A stretch of DNA of 64,000 nt from Phyllobacterium endophyticum (GCF_003010935.1 NZ_PGGN01000008.1:1-64000), one strand, 5' to 3'; shown: positions 45,119 to 54,785, counted from the first letter of the stretch. The notes: a model not told the origin generated them from the letters alone. Numbers and translations are program-made.

Positions 45119-46477
45119 TCAAAGCCGGATAGTGCCGATGCCGTCCTCTATATCGATCATTGTGCCAAGCGGCGCGGAAAGCGTTTTGAGGCGATTTAAT
45201 ACGATCTCGGCAGTCTCCCGATCAGCCAAGAATGGGCGTCCCTCGGTCAAAGCATGAGAGCCTTTGCCGGTCCGCCGGGTTATCGTTCCGCCGGATGTCG
45301 CCTGTCGGCCCATTTCGATGGGATGAAAACGAATTTCACGCAGGCCCTCGCCGTCACAGGCCATTTCGATCACCGCCGAACTCCACCAAGGAGCAAGATC
45401 GAGACCGGGATCCAGCGGATAGGCGGCTGGCGTCAGCGTTGGTAACCGGTCGACATCGTGATCCCAGGCTTCATAGCTGTCGTAAGGTACCCGGCGCACA
45501 AACTCAGACTGGGCAATGAAATTGCCGATCCCGTAGAAAATCGGCTTACCACGATAAATCTCCACTCCTAGAGTCTTATGCCAGCCATGACCAATATAGA
45601 TGTCCGCTCCCGCATCGATCGCCGCTTTGGCAAACTGCCGTGCAAATCCCGGAGGGTTATCGCTTCGCGGCCCTTCTGAAATATTGAAGTGATGGGCGAC
45701 CATCACGAGATCCGCCATGGTAGCCGCCTCGTCTATGGATCGTAGGTTTCCTTCGAGGTCGCGGGGATGACACTCGCTCGAAACCTCGAAATTTTCTCCG
45801 CGAATAAATCTTGCGGATGTACGCGTCGATTGATCGCCGGGGAAATTGAAGGCAATCTCCTCCTCTCCCTCATCACTCTCACGCTTGACGCCTATGCCAA
45901 GTAGGCTGGCAACCCGTTGCAATTGTTCGGCGGCGCTATCGTCGACCTGATATTTCATCGTCACCCGTAGCGGATTGACCCCCGGGCGCCCAAGCAACTG
46001 CGCCTTTGGATGGCTGGCCCACTCATACGCCTTGTTGCCGGAACTGACGGAAACAAGGCCTACCCTGCCCTTTCGCGTTTCGAGATAGACTGGATCACGG
46101 GCTTCCTCGAGATCCCGCCCCGTGCCCGCACATGCAAATCCGGCTTCGCGGCAATGCCGGATTGTCGCTAGCAATCCAAGCGATCCGAAATCGAAGCTGT
46201 GGTTATGGGCAAGCGAAAGCAGATCTATGCCGGCGGACTTGAGTTCGTCTGCAAGCTTAGGTTCCGCGATCATGTAGCTCGCCACCCAATCCCCGCGCGA
46301 CGCCCAATCAAGATCATCTGCATCTCCGAAATTCATTTCCAGATGCGCATAGGTGACATCCGAATTACGGAGCAGATCGAGGACGCCGAGAAATTCGGGT
46401 TCCTCATAAACCGAGAACGGACGAGAAATCATGCACTCCCCCGCCAGCACCACTTTCCATTCTCTATTTTGCGACAT
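45119..46477 (-). CDS. CapA/PgsA-like metallophosphatase-fold protein
   Basis: A 452-residue CapA-family protein. It has LAGECMISRPFSVYEEPEF in place of the usual GDIM, then YAHLEMNFGDAD, LSLAHNHSFDFGSLGLLATI, MADLVMVAHHFNISEGP and GADIYIGHGWHKTLGVEIYRGKPIFYGIGNF. Known members belong to poly-gamma-glutamate export or are annotated hydrolases of the calcineurin-like fold. No signal peptide or membrane anchor is visible, so a cytosolic enzyme is more likely here than capsule synthesis. It lies between the ThDP decarboxylase and MmgE/PrpD genes. The specific activity is unknown. Confidence 0.82.
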   Translation of the reverse strand: MSQNREWKVVLAGECMISRPFSVYEEPEFLGVLDLLRNSDVTYAHLEMNFGDADDLDWASRGDWVASYMIAEPKLADELKSAGIDLLSLAHNHSFDFGSLGLLATIRHCREAGFACAGTGRDLEEARDPVYLETRKGRVGLVSVSSGNKAYEWASHPKAQLLGRPGVNPLRVTMKYQVDDSAAEQLQRVASLLGIGVKRESDEGEEEIAFNFPGDQSTRTSARFIRGENFEVSSECHPRDLEGNLRSIDEAATMADLVMVAHHFNISEGPRSDNPPGFARQFAKAAIDAGADIYIGHGWHKTLGVEIYRGKPIFYGIGNFIAQSEFVRRVPYDSYEAWDHDVDRLPTLTPAAYPLDPGLDLAPWWSSAVIEMACDGEGLREIRFHPIEMGRQATSGGTITRRTGKGSHALTEGRPFLADRETAEIVLNRLKTLSAPLGTMIDIEDGIGTIRL

Positions 46478-46492
46478 TCGCTTCTTCCCCGC

Positions 46493-47098
46493 CTAGTAAT
46501 AAGCGCGCTCCGCCCCGAGAAGATTTTCGCGAAACCGGTCCTTCAGATAGGCACCGTCACGCACGCGGATAGACATGGGATAGCGCTGGGTATTGACCTT
46601 GATGACACCGAAAAATGGTCCCTCGGCACCGAAAAGCTTTGGCACCATAGCTTCAAGCTCTGCTTCGGTATAAATGGTTTCGCTTTGGGCGAAGCCGCAG
46701 GCTTGGGCTACCGCACCAAGGCTGACGCCGCGTTGAGTATGCGTCGCCTGCATTCCTGTTTCGCTATAGTGCTCGTTGTCTATAATGGCGATGGCGAGAT
46801 TCCTGGGGTGTTGCGCCCCAATCGTCGCGAGAGCTCCGAGACCCATAAGCGCCTCTCCATCCCCTGTCATGACCAGCACCCGGCGTTCCGGCTGGGCAAG
46901 TGCCAATCCAAGTCCCGTCATGGCCGCCGCACCCATGCCACCCCAGAGGCAAAACGTGTTGGGATGATCAACTGTACCCGCATCGTAGGTGGTTGATCCA
47001 AGTCCCGTGACCATGAGCGTATCGCCTCTTTGCGCGACAATGGTCCTCATGACGTAACGTCGATCGAGCGTGCCTTTTTTCCTGTCGGTCATGATCAT
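46493..47098 (-). CDS. ThDP-dependent decarboxylase, beta subunit (ComE-like)
   Basis: A 201-residue PP domain. The ThDP motif MTGDGEALMGLGALATIGAQHPRNLAIAIIDNEHYSETG (GDG, then N) is complete. The rest (GMGAAAMTGLGLALAQPERRVLV) matches the C-terminal half of sulfopyruvate, phosphonopyruvate and benzoylformate-type decarboxylases. With the alpha subunit it forms the ComDE type, which decarboxylates 2-oxo acids with a second acidic group. ATG 47098 overlaps the alpha stop (ATGA). The real substrate is not sulfopyruvate by necessity; an oxaloacetate-like acid is equally possible. Confidence 0.85.
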   Translation of the reverse strand: MIMTDRKKGTLDRRYVMRTIVAQRGDTLMVTGLGSTTYDAGTVDHPNTFCLWGGMGAAAMTGLGLALAQPERRVLVMTGDGEALMGLGALATIGAQHPRNLAIAIIDNEHYSETGMQATHTQRGVSLGAVAQACGFAQSETIYTEAELEAMVPKLFGAEGPFFGVIKVNTQRYPMSIRVRDGAYLKDRFRENLLGAERAYY

Positions 47099-47625
47099 TT
47101 ACTCCAGTCCTTGAAGCCGAGGAGGCGCTGGCTGAGAAGAACCGCTACAACGCAGTTAGAAGAAAAGGCCAGTTGGGACGCGGCATAGACGACCTGCCCA
47201 ACCTCATCCGCGTGATTGGCGCGCTGGACATAGACCCCCATATCCTGGAAAACCCGTTCGGTGTTTTGACCCATGGGCAGTTGCCACGGGTTGAACTCAC
47301 CCCACTCACCACGCATCGTGACGATCATAAGCAAGGGCATGCGGCAGTGAAGTGGAACGCTCAGCATGTTGATGCAGTTTCCCGCACCTGATGACTGCAT
47401 TAAGAGAGCGCCGCGGTCACCGCCGAGCCAAGCCCCGGCAAGCATTGCGATGCCTTCTTCTTCCGTCGTCAGCGAGACTGCTGTGATATCCGGATCGCCT
47501 GTACAGCTCGCTATGAGTTCGATATGTCCGGCATCGGGAACGTAGGCGACTTGCTTCACATCCGCTTTCTTGAGCGCATCAAAGATATCATCTGGCCAGA
47601 CGCGGGATATAGATTCGTGTTTCAC
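47095..47625 (-). CDS. ThDP-dependent decarboxylase, alpha subunit (ComD-like)
   Basis: A 176-residue Pyr domain, starting at GTG 47625 with GGAG five bases upstream; an ATG at 47688 is also open but lacks a box. Landmarks are IFDALKKADVKQVAYVPDAGH, then SLTTEEEGIAMLAGAWLGGDRGALLMQSSGAGN, where the Glu of TEEEG contacts ThDP. It is the partner of the beta subunit with a 4-base overlap. The pair likely decarboxylates a 2-oxo acid generated by the aldolases. Confidence 0.82.
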   Translation of the reverse strand: MKHESISRVWPDDIFDALKKADVKQVAYVPDAGHIELIASCTGDPDITAVSLTTEEEGIAMLAGAWLGGDRGALLMQSSGAGNCINMLSVPLHCRMPLLMIVTMRGEWGEFNPWQLPMGQNTERVFQDMGVYVQRANHADEVGQVVYAASQLAFSSNCVVAVLLSQRLLGFKDWSK

Positions 47626-47729
47626 GTCAACTCCATGCAAATTGGTGGGTATTTTGGTAAGCTCTGCCGATCGATCCGCAAGTCCCAAGCCGTGCGGATC
47701 GTTTCAATTCTCGGTCAGTCTGCGCGACT

Positions 47730-48725
47730 TTAGAGCTGGTTAGCGACGCCGGATTCTTTGATCACTTGTGTCCATTTCTTGATGTCTCCCTCGATCTGTT
47801 TGGAGAACTCTTCCGGGGTATTGCCGACCAGAACCGCACCTGTCGGCTCAAACTTGCTGCGGAATTCCGGATCGTCGATCATGGCCTTGGCGCCATCGTG
47901 GATTTTATTGATGATCGCCTTATCGGTGCCTGCAGGAACCAACAGACCATACCAGAGATCCGATTCAAAGCCGTCCAGGCCAGGCAATTCGGCAACCGCC
48001 GGTGTATCTGGCAAGGATGCGTTTCGCTTGAGACTGCTGACAGAAAGCGGACGAAGCTGGCCCTGCTTGATGTATGGCGAGGCGCTCAGGATGGACACGA
48101 ACAGACAATCGATATGGCCGCCAAGCAGCGCCGTGATCGATGAACCGGTTCCCTTATAAGGCACATGCGTAATATCCAGACCCCCGCGAGCTTTCAACAT
48201 TTCCAGCGCCAGATGGGCGCCCCCACCGACGCCAGATGAACCGCAGCCGAGCTTACCGGGGCTCTTCTTCGCCATCTCAATGAATTCCTCCATTGTCTTG
48301 GCGGGGGACGAGGGCGGCACGAGAAACACAAACGGCAGGGCCGAAAGCATCGAGACCGGCGCCAGATCCTTTACGGGGTCATACTTGACTTGGTCTCCAA
48401 ACAGCTGAGGATTGATGACGATAGTGGCATTGGTCGTCAGAAGCAGCGTATAACCATCTGGCTTGGACTTTGCCACGATATCGGTGCCTAAATTCCCATT
48501 GGCTCCGGCCTTATTCTCAACAAGAACCGGATTGTTGTTCCACAGGCCTTCAAGCTTATGCGCCAACTGGCGGGAGACGATATCGGTCCCACCCCCAGCT
48601 TCGAATGGAGTGATGATCTTGACGGTCTCACTGGGATAGTCCGTTGCTTGGGCAAAGGCCGGCACGGTGTAGGCAGTAAATACGGTTAGTGCCAGACTGG
48701 CGATTTGGCTGCGATAGGCAAACAT
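47730..48725 (-). CDS. tctC: TTT-family substrate-binding protein (TctC/Bug)
   Basis: A 331-residue periplasmic binding protein of the tripartite tricarboxylate transporter. The signal peptide (SLALTVFTAYTVPAFAQA) is followed by VKIITPFEAGGGTDIVSRQLA, the Bug signature that holds the ligand carboxylate, and VENKAGANGNLGTDIVAK. The start is ATG 48725 with GGGAGGAATAC before it. The membrane parts are encoded about 4 kb upstream (tctA, tctB), behind the LysR and isomerase genes. Such proteins bind di- or tricarboxylates. Confidence 0.93.
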   Translation of the reverse strand: MFAYRSQIASLALTVFTAYTVPAFAQATDYPSETVKIITPFEAGGGTDIVSRQLAHKLEGLWNNNPVLVENKAGANGNLGTDIVAKSKPDGYTLLLTTNATIVINPQLFGDQVKYDPVKDLAPVSMLSALPFVFLVPPSSPAKTMEEFIEMAKKSPGKLGCGSSGVGGGAHLALEMLKARGGLDITHVPYKGTGSSITALLGGHIDCLFVSILSASPYIKQGQLRPLSVSSLKRNASLPDTPAVAELPGLDGFESDLWYGLLVPAGTDKAIINKIHDGAKAMIDDPEFRSKFEPTGAVLVGNTPEEFSKQIEGDIKKWTQVIKESGVANQL

Positions 48726-48912
48726 GTATTCCTCCCATATCTTTTTATCATTGAGCAAAGCTTATTAATCGCAATGCACCGAGGCAAAGCCTGATTTTCG
48801 ATAGTAGTATTCGTTTGCAGCATACTGAGTTGCCGGGCCTAGCAGTTGCATTCGGTGAAACCTTGCAAAAGGGAATGCCAGGCTGCGCCGGTCTTTAATG
48901 CTGCCGTTGACC

Positions 48913-49860
48913 CTATTTTGTTATCTGTTCCTGCTCGCGCCCGCGAAGGGTCGAGCGCACGTATTCGGGGGTCAGCTCGGGAGTCAGTATTTCGATGAAG
49001 TCGAAAATAAACCGCCGGATATAGGTATTGGTCCTCAGGGTAACGTAGCTGGTGCTTGCCTCAAACAAATGTCCCACATCGCGAGAGCGTAAATCCCTGT
49101 CCTGGCGCAGATTGACCGCGTCGGTCGCCATCACGGCGATACCCAAACCCAGTTCCACATAAGTTTTGCCCACGTCGGCATCAACGGCATCAAAAAGAAT
49201 GGTCGGCGTAATGCCACGTTTCTCAAAAGCGTCAACGATCTTCCATCGACCGCTTCGATGCGGATCATGGGCGATCATCGGATATTTTGCGATCGTTTCG
49301 AGCGTGAGATTCTTGACACGCAAAATGGGGTGCCCCTTCCTTGCAATAAGGCTGCGGGTAATCTGGTAGCACGGGAGACGCAGCAAGCGTGGAAACGGCC
49401 GCAATGTTTCAGTTCCCACCGCCAGATCGGCCTTTCCGGCCTCAACCGCCTCGCAAATTTCCGTAGGATTACCCTGTAACAAGGCAATGCGGACCTGGGG
49501 ATGACGCTGCACGAAACTCTTGATGACACGGGGCAGGATATAGCGGGCATGAGTATGCGTCGTGGCGATAGTGAGGGTCCCCTCTTCTTGAGCGCCATAG
49601 TCCTCGCGAATGCTTTTGAGGCTCTGCACTTCATTGAGTATTCGCTGGGCAATCTCCACTACTTCCCGACCAGGATCGGTCAAACCGGTCACACGGTTTC
49701 GACTTCGCTGGAAAATCGAAAATCCCAGTTCCAGCTCCAACTCCTGGATCTGCTTGCTCATGCCCGGCTGAGAGGTATGCAATGCATCGGCGGCAGCGGA
49801 TATATGATTGCCCTGCCTGTTGACCTCAATGACATAACGAAGTTGGCGAAGATGGACCAT
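48913..49860 (-). CDS. LysR-family regulator (CysB/Cbl-like)
   Basis: A 315-residue LysR regulator of the CysB branch: LRQLRYVIEVNRQGNHISAAADALHTSQPGMSKQIQELELELG, and ATTHTHARYILPRVIKSFVQRHPQVRIALLQGNP. The ATG 49860 has GCAGGAAACG before it. CysB-like regulators often control sulfur or organic-acid genes. It lies inside the minus-strand cluster between the two halves of the transporter, so it is the best candidate to regulate it. An inverted repeat (GCGACA/TGTCGC, 49881-49902) lies just upstream. Confidence 0.88.
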   Translation of the reverse strand: MVHLRQLRYVIEVNRQGNHISAAADALHTSQPGMSKQIQELELELGFSIFQRSRNRVTGLTDPGREVVEIAQRILNEVQSLKSIREDYGAQEEGTLTIATTHTHARYILPRVIKSFVQRHPQVRIALLQGNPTEICEAVEAGKADLAVGTETLRPFPRLLRLPCYQITRSLIARKGHPILRVKNLTLETIAKYPMIAHDPHRSGRWKIVDAFEKRGITPTILFDAVDADVGKTYVELGLGIAVMATDAVNLRQDRDLRSRDVGHLFEASTSYVTLRTNTYIRRFIFDFIEILTPELTPEYVRSTLRGREQEQITK

Positions 49861-49880
49861 GACGTTTCCTGCACTCAATG

Positions 49881-49902
49881 GCGACAAACCATTCTATGTC
49901 GC
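49881..49902. promoter_or_regulatory. inverted repeat upstream of the CysB-like LysR gene
   Basis: GCGACA (49881-49886) and TGTCGC (49897-49902) are a perfect 6-base inverted repeat with a 10-base spacer, 20 bases ahead of the LysR start codon. Self-control of LysR genes through sites in this position is common. Only the symmetry is observed. Confidence 0.35.
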
Positions 49903-49988
49903 TGTCAACGCTGGTTGCATGTAAATAATGCGAGAAGACAGGGTATTGGCGGATATCGCGCTAAATCTTGCGTGACAATTGCCAAGGT

Positions 49989-51146
49989 CTATTCCGCTTC
50001 GTTCGGCCACACCTCAATCGGGATTCGTACCCAGCCTTCCATCAACCGCCGGGCCGTACGGCTCATCACGATTCGCCCGAGGAGCCACTTGCCATTCCTT
50101 TCGGAAATCTCGACGCCTACGTTCAACAAGCCGGAAGCATGCCCAAGTGTGGCAGTTTCGTTCGTTGTGACGGCGAGGCGGTTTGCAACAGTTCCTGGAA
50201 CTTTGAGGGCGGTGGCAATGGCGATCGCTCCCGTGCCGGTAATGGCATGGTGTAATTTTCCCATCGAAACGATCCGGGCTACAAGATCAATCGCCCCCGC
50301 TTCGATATTGACGCCGCTCGCTGTAATGTAGTCTACCGAAGGCGAAACGAAGGCCAGCTTGGGCGAATGGGGGCGTTGCCTGGTGGCCTCTTCGAGCGTG
50401 GCCGAAAGGCCCATAGCCACGGCCCCGGCCGAATGGATCGATTCGACGCGCTCAAACAGTACGGAATTACTGTTGAGCGCCTCAGGCAATTCCGTCCCTG
50501 CCAGTCCGAGCGTCGCCGCGTCAACGATGACAGTCGGCATCCCGGCATTGATCAGCGTGGCTTCCAAGGTTCCCAGTCCGACCACTTGCAGCCGATCGGC
50601 TGCATTTCCCGTCGGGAATAAGCCGGGGCTCTCTGCCTCTTGCTGATACTCAATACGAATCTCCGCACCGGGAAAAATCACTCCATCGAGCAGAAACCCG
50701 CCATTTTCTTCCACTTGACCATTAAGCATGGGCACGTCCGCGATGATTCTTTGCGCGAGATTGACCTGCCAGATCCGAACGCGGGAAAATCCGTTTGCAC
50801 GCGGTTCCACTAGTCCCTCTTCAAGGGCAAAAGGTCCGACCGCACCGATAAGATTGTCGCATCCACCCGACCAGTCGATAAAGCCCCTGTTGACCGCAAC
50901 CTGGCCAAACAGATAGTCGACATCGCAGTCAGGACGATTTGAACGCGAAATGAGCGCGGTCTTGCTAGTGCTGGAATAGCCTCCGCCCATGCCATCCATC
51001 TGACGGCCATAAGGGTCCAGACTGCCGAATACCCGCAACAAAACACGGTCGCGCATTTCCGGGTCAACCGGCAGGTCTTACGGCTTGAAGAATAACCCCT
51101 TGCTCGTACCGCCGCGCATAAAAGCAGCAGGAATCCGGCGGTGCAT
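49989..51146 (-). pseudogene. PrpF-family isomerase gene with in-frame premature stop
   Basis: A PrpF-type (4-oxalomesaconate tautomerase/aconitate isomerase) protein. From ATG 51146 it reads RRIPAAFMRGGTSKGLFFKP and then meets TAA (51078-51080, codon 23). The same phase continues DLPVDPEMRDRVLLRVFGSL, GRQMDGMGGGYSSTSKTALI and FIDWSGGCDNLIGAVG, ending at 49989. Relatives read FFKPEDLP, so a single GAA to TAA change explains it. A restart at ATG 51056 would give 355 residues without the RGGTSKG motif, which contributes the active site. Either it is a recent null or a sequencing error. Confidence 0.85.
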
Positions 51147-51150
51147 ACTC

Positions 51151-52656
51151 TTAGCCTTCCGTCACGGCCTGATCCTTGCGTTTGCGGATCATCGGAAAGA
51201 TCATCATCACCATCAACGCAAACGCAACCGCGAGAAAGATCGCACTGAGGGGCGCGGTTACGAAAACACTGAGGTCGCCATGAGATTGCAGCATTGCGCG
51301 GCGGAAATTTTCCTCCAGCATGGGGCCGAGCAAAAACCCCAGAATAAACGGAGCCGGTTCGCAATCCAGCTTGAGGAAGATATATCCGATCAAGCCGAAT
51401 AACGCGGCAAAGGCCACGTCGGTTGAACTCATGTTGACCGTGTAGATGCCGATGCAGGAAAAGACCAGAATAAGAGGGTAGAGCCAGCGATATGGAACCT
51501 TGAGCAGGGTAACCCATACTCCGACTAGCGGGAGATTGAGGATGACCAGCAATACATTGCCGATCCACATGCTGGCGACCAGCCCCCAGAACAATTGCGG
51601 GTGCTGCGTCATAACTTGGGGCCCGGGCGTGATCCCCTGGATCATCAACGCACCCAGTAGCAGTGCCATTGTCGCGCTGCTCGGGATTCCGAGTGTCAAA
51701 GTTGGAATGAAATGCGTTTGCGCAGCGGCATTGTTGGCGGATTCCGGCCCCGCCACACCTTCGATGGCGCCTTTGCCGAAACGCGAGGGATCGGCTGCAA
51801 GCTTTCTTTCGACCGCGTAGGACGCGAAGGAGGCTATGGTTTGCCCGGTTCCTGGCAGAACGCCGAGAATGGCCCCGATGCCGGTACCCCGCAATATGGG
51901 CTTCCAAGATGCTTTCAGGTCTTCCCGCGACGGCATGAGGTTCTTGACCTGTCCAGGCAAGACTTCCCGATGCTGGGTAACGCCCAGATTGGCGATGATC
52001 TCCGAAAATGCGAAGAGCCCCGACGCGACCACGACGAAATCAAACCCTTCTGCAAGGCCGTTCATGCCGAAAGTAAACCGGTCAATGCCGGAGTTCACGT
52101 CCGTTCCAGCCAAGCCGAAAATCGCACCGCAAAACGCCATGCCCATGCCCTTGACCAGGGAGCCACGTACAAGTGCCGAGGCGGAGATGAGTGCCATGAG
52201 CATCAGGGAGCAGTATTCCGCCGCACCGAACTTCAGGGCTACTTCACCGAGTGGTGGCCCGATCAGCGCGATCAGTACAGTCCCAACGCAGCCTGCCACG
52301 ACCGACCCGATCGCTGCGATTGCAAGGGCCGGTCCCGCACGCCCCTGGCGTGCCATTTGATAACCATCAATGCAGGTTACTGCCGATGAGGATTCGCCAG
52401 GAAGATTAACCAAAATAGCCGTTGTAGAGCCGCCATAGGCAGCACCGTAATAAATGCCGGCCAGCATGATCATCGCGCCTTCGGGTGGTAAGCCGTAAGT
52501 GAGCGGCAAGAGCACTGAGATGGTTACGAGAGGCCCAACACCCGGCAATACGCCGATGAACGTACCTAAAAGGACGCCGGCGAAGCAATAGAGCAGGTTC
52601 ATCGGGGATAAGGCGACGCTGAAGCCAAGTGAAAGATGTTGCAGGAGTTCCATCAC
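51151..52656 (-). CDS. tctA: tripartite tricarboxylate transporter, large permease TctA
   Basis: A 501-residue membrane protein with about 11-12 spans. The TctA fingerprints are LLGTFIGVLPGVGPLVTISVLLPLTYGL, GIYYGAAYGGSTTAILVNLPGESSSAVTCIDGYQMARQGRAG and GIGAILGVLPGTGQTIASFASYAVE. It forms the channel with TctB; import is driven by an ion gradient with TctC as receptor. Its start overlaps the tctB stop by ATGA. The downstream prpF gene begins 5 bases after its stop. Confidence 0.95.
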   Translation of the reverse strand: MMELLQHLSLGFSVALSPMNLLYCFAGVLLGTFIGVLPGVGPLVTISVLLPLTYGLPPEGAMIMLAGIYYGAAYGGSTTAILVNLPGESSSAVTCIDGYQMARQGRAGPALAIAAIGSVVAGCVGTVLIALIGPPLGEVALKFGAAEYCSLMLMALISASALVRGSLVKGMGMAFCGAIFGLAGTDVNSGIDRFTFGMNGLAEGFDFVVVASGLFAFSEIIANLGVTQHREVLPGQVKNLMPSREDLKASWKPILRGTGIGAILGVLPGTGQTIASFASYAVERKLAADPSRFGKGAIEGVAGPESANNAAAQTHFIPTLTLGIPSSATMALLLGALMIQGITPGPQVMTQHPQLFWGLVASMWIGNVLLVILNLPLVGVWVTLLKVPYRWLYPLILVFSCIGIYTVNMSSTDVAFAALFGLIGYIFLKLDCEPAPFILGFLLGPMLEENFRRAMLQSHGDLSVFVTAPLSAIFLAVAFALMVMMIFPMIRKRKDQAVTEG

Positions 52657-53102
52657 CAGGGCCTCAACTTCAAGGGAATGTTCAGCCCATAGACGAAGAT
52701 GCCGACTGCGATGAGTGTCAGAACCACGACCATCAGAACGAGTTCGAGCAAGCTGCCTTGACGCCCGCCCAGCCGGCTTGATAGGACCAGCACAATAACC
52801 GCCACGATGAGGCCGGCGGAATCGATGAGCAAACTGAACAGGAGCACGGAAGCGAGTATGAAGATGAGAGGTCGGATCTCCCAGCTGGCGACATGATCCG
52901 ACAGTTCAGGCTTGAGCGTTGATCGAACAAGCATCGTGACGCCGATGAGAGTCATGATCACGCCGAGGATGATCGGAAAATAGCCCGGCCCCATGTTTCC
53001 CGGCGTTCCGAGCTTATAGCCTTGTGCGAGAATTATCGTCCCGAGCCCTATGACGCCGAAGAGCGCGCCACTCAGGAAATCCTTGTTGATCTGAATTTTC
53101 AT
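52653..53102 (-). CDS. tctB: tripartite tricarboxylate transporter, small permease TctB
   Basis: A 149-residue membrane protein with four spans: LSGALFGVIGLGTIILAQGY, GPGYFPIILGVIMTLIGVTML, RPLIFILASVLLFSLLIDSAG and LELVLMVVVLTLIAVGIFVYG, the TctB pattern with the GPGYFP motif. The ATG at 53102 has GGGAGGAACC directly before it. It overlaps tctA by ATGA. The gene follows the aldehyde dehydrogenase gene by 186 bases in the same direction. Confidence 0.93.
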   Translation of the reverse strand: MKIQINKDFLSGALFGVIGLGTIILAQGYKLGTPGNMGPGYFPIILGVIMTLIGVTMLVRSTLKPELSDHVASWEIRPLIFILASVLLFSLLIDSAGLIVAVIVLVLSSRLGGRQGSLLELVLMVVVLTLIAVGIFVYGLNIPLKLRPW

Positions 53103-53288
53103 GGTTCCTCCCAATCTTCAGTGCGGCTTCCCTCCGCATCTCCTCTTCAAGACGCTGCGAGATGGTTCAGGCACTCCCATGCCCCAACATCCTTATCGCC
53201 CGTCTCAACCTCGGATCGCTTCCGATTTGCCGACCAGCATCCGCTTCTGGACAACGGAATGCGTCACGACAACTTCAAATTCTCCGCT

Positions 53289-54767
53289 TTATCTTTGCAC
53301 GAAGGGGTTGGCTGAGGGCGCATCGAAGTTCATCCAAACGCTCTTCATCTGTAGATATTCCTTGATCATCTCAGCGCCGTTTTCCCGTCCAATTCCGCTT
53401 TGGCGATAACCGCCAAACGGCGACATAAAACTTGTGGCGCGATAGGTATTCACCCAGACCGTTCCAGCTTTCAACGCCTCCGTCATGCGAATCGCGCGGC
53501 CGATATCCCGGGTCCACACACCGGCAGCGAGACCATAAATCGTCTCGTTGGCGATTCGCACAGCATCCTTTTCGTCCTTGAAACGAATAACCGAAAGGAC
53601 AGGTCCGAAAACCTCTTCCTGAGCGATGCGCATGCGATTTTCGACGTCCTTGAAAATAGTTGGCTCCACAAACCAGCCGTCGCCGCATTCGGGTCGCCGT
53701 CCTGGCTCTCCGCCAATAACAAGCGTGGCTCCCTCTTTCTTGGCGATATCGATGTAGTTGAGCACCTTGGCGTATTGTGGCTGTGTGGTAATGGGGCCGA
53801 CTTGCGTGTCCATGTTGGCGGGATCGCCCATTCTGGCGGTACGCACCTTTTCGATCAGCCGGTCCAGGAATGCGTCATGCACAGAATCCTCGACCAGCAG
53901 TCGTGATCCTGCAAGACAGGTCTGGCCGGTGGCTGCGAAGATCCCGGAAATCGCTCCGTTCACCGCCTCTTCCATATCCGCATCGGCAAATATTATGTTG
54001 GGCGACTTGCCTCCCAGTTCCATCGTAACGTGTTTCATGGTCTGGGCCGCAGCGGCATAGATCCTTTTGCCGGTAGCATCGGAACCGGTAAATGCCACCT
54101 TGGCCACATCAGGATGTTCCACAAGCGGCTTGCCGACTTCATTCCCAAAACCGGTGACGACATTGACAAGGCCCGCGGGGGCGCCCGCCTCTTCGATAAG
54201 CTTGACAAACTCCAATACCGACGCGGATGTGAATTCCGAAGGCTTGATGACCACGGAATTACCCGCCGCCAGAGCTGGAGCGAGCTTCCACGTCGTCAGC
54301 ATAAGCGGCGAATTCCAGGGGGTGATGACAGCAACCACGCCAAGCGGCTCGTAACGCGTATAGTTGAGATAGCCCCTCTTATCGAGGGGCATCACCGCAC
54401 CCTGGACCTTGTCAGCCAGCCCGCCATAATAGTAATACCAGTTGGGAATGTAGCGCAGCTGTGCCAGCATCTCCGCCATCAGCTTGCCATTGTCGCGCAC
54501 CTCGATGGTTGCAAGACGCTCTGCCTCCCGCGCAACAAGATCGCCGATGCGGTGCAGGAGAGCTCCCCTCTCGCTGGCCGTGCTTGAAGCCCACGGCCCC
54601 TGACTGGACACGCGATGCGCGGCCTTGACGGCCATGTCCACGTCATCGGCATTGCCGCGCGCAATCTTTGCCCAAGGCTTGGCTGTAAAGGGATTGATTG
54701 TCTCAAACCATTCGCCACCCCTTGGATCAACGAATTTGCCATCGATATAATGTTGAAAAGTCTGCAT
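53289..54767 (-). CDS. aldehyde dehydrogenase (hydroxymuconic-semialdehyde-type)
   Basis: A 492-residue NAD-dependent aldehyde dehydrogenase: TPWNSPLMLTTWKLAPALAAGNSVVIKPSE, FTGSDATGKRI, the base Glu in MELGGKSPNIIFADAD and the nucleophile in ATGQTCLAGSRL. All key residues are intact. AGAGGCGG precedes the ATG at 54767. Within this cluster it would oxidise an aldehyde formed by the ThDP decarboxylase or by the aldolases. A short relic of a different aldehyde dehydrogenase lies at 58968-59190. Confidence 0.93.
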   Translation of the reverse strand: MQTFQHYIDGKFVDPRGGEWFETINPFTAKPWAKIARGNADDVDMAVKAAHRVSSQGPWASSTASERGALLHRIGDLVAREAERLATIEVRDNGKLMAEMLAQLRYIPNWYYYYGGLADKVQGAVMPLDKRGYLNYTRYEPLGVVAVITPWNSPLMLTTWKLAPALAAGNSVVIKPSEFTSASVLEFVKLIEEAGAPAGLVNVVTGFGNEVGKPLVEHPDVAKVAFTGSDATGKRIYAAAAQTMKHVTMELGGKSPNIIFADADMEEAVNGAISGIFAATGQTCLAGSRLLVEDSVHDAFLDRLIEKVRTARMGDPANMDTQVGPITTQPQYAKVLNYIDIAKKEGATLVIGGEPGRRPECGDGWFVEPTIFKDVENRMRIAQEEVFGPVLSVIRFKDEKDAVRIANETIYGLAAGVWTRDIGRAIRMTEALKAGTVWVNTYRATSFMSPFGGYRQSGIGRENGAEMIKEYLQMKSVWMNFDAPSANPFVQR

Positions 54768-54785
54768 TGCCGCCTCTCTACAGAA

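Noticed and set aside
51078-51080. Selenocysteine or pyrrolysine recoding in prpF
   Set aside because: The codon is TAA, not TGA or TAG, and relatives have Glu, so recoding is not expected.
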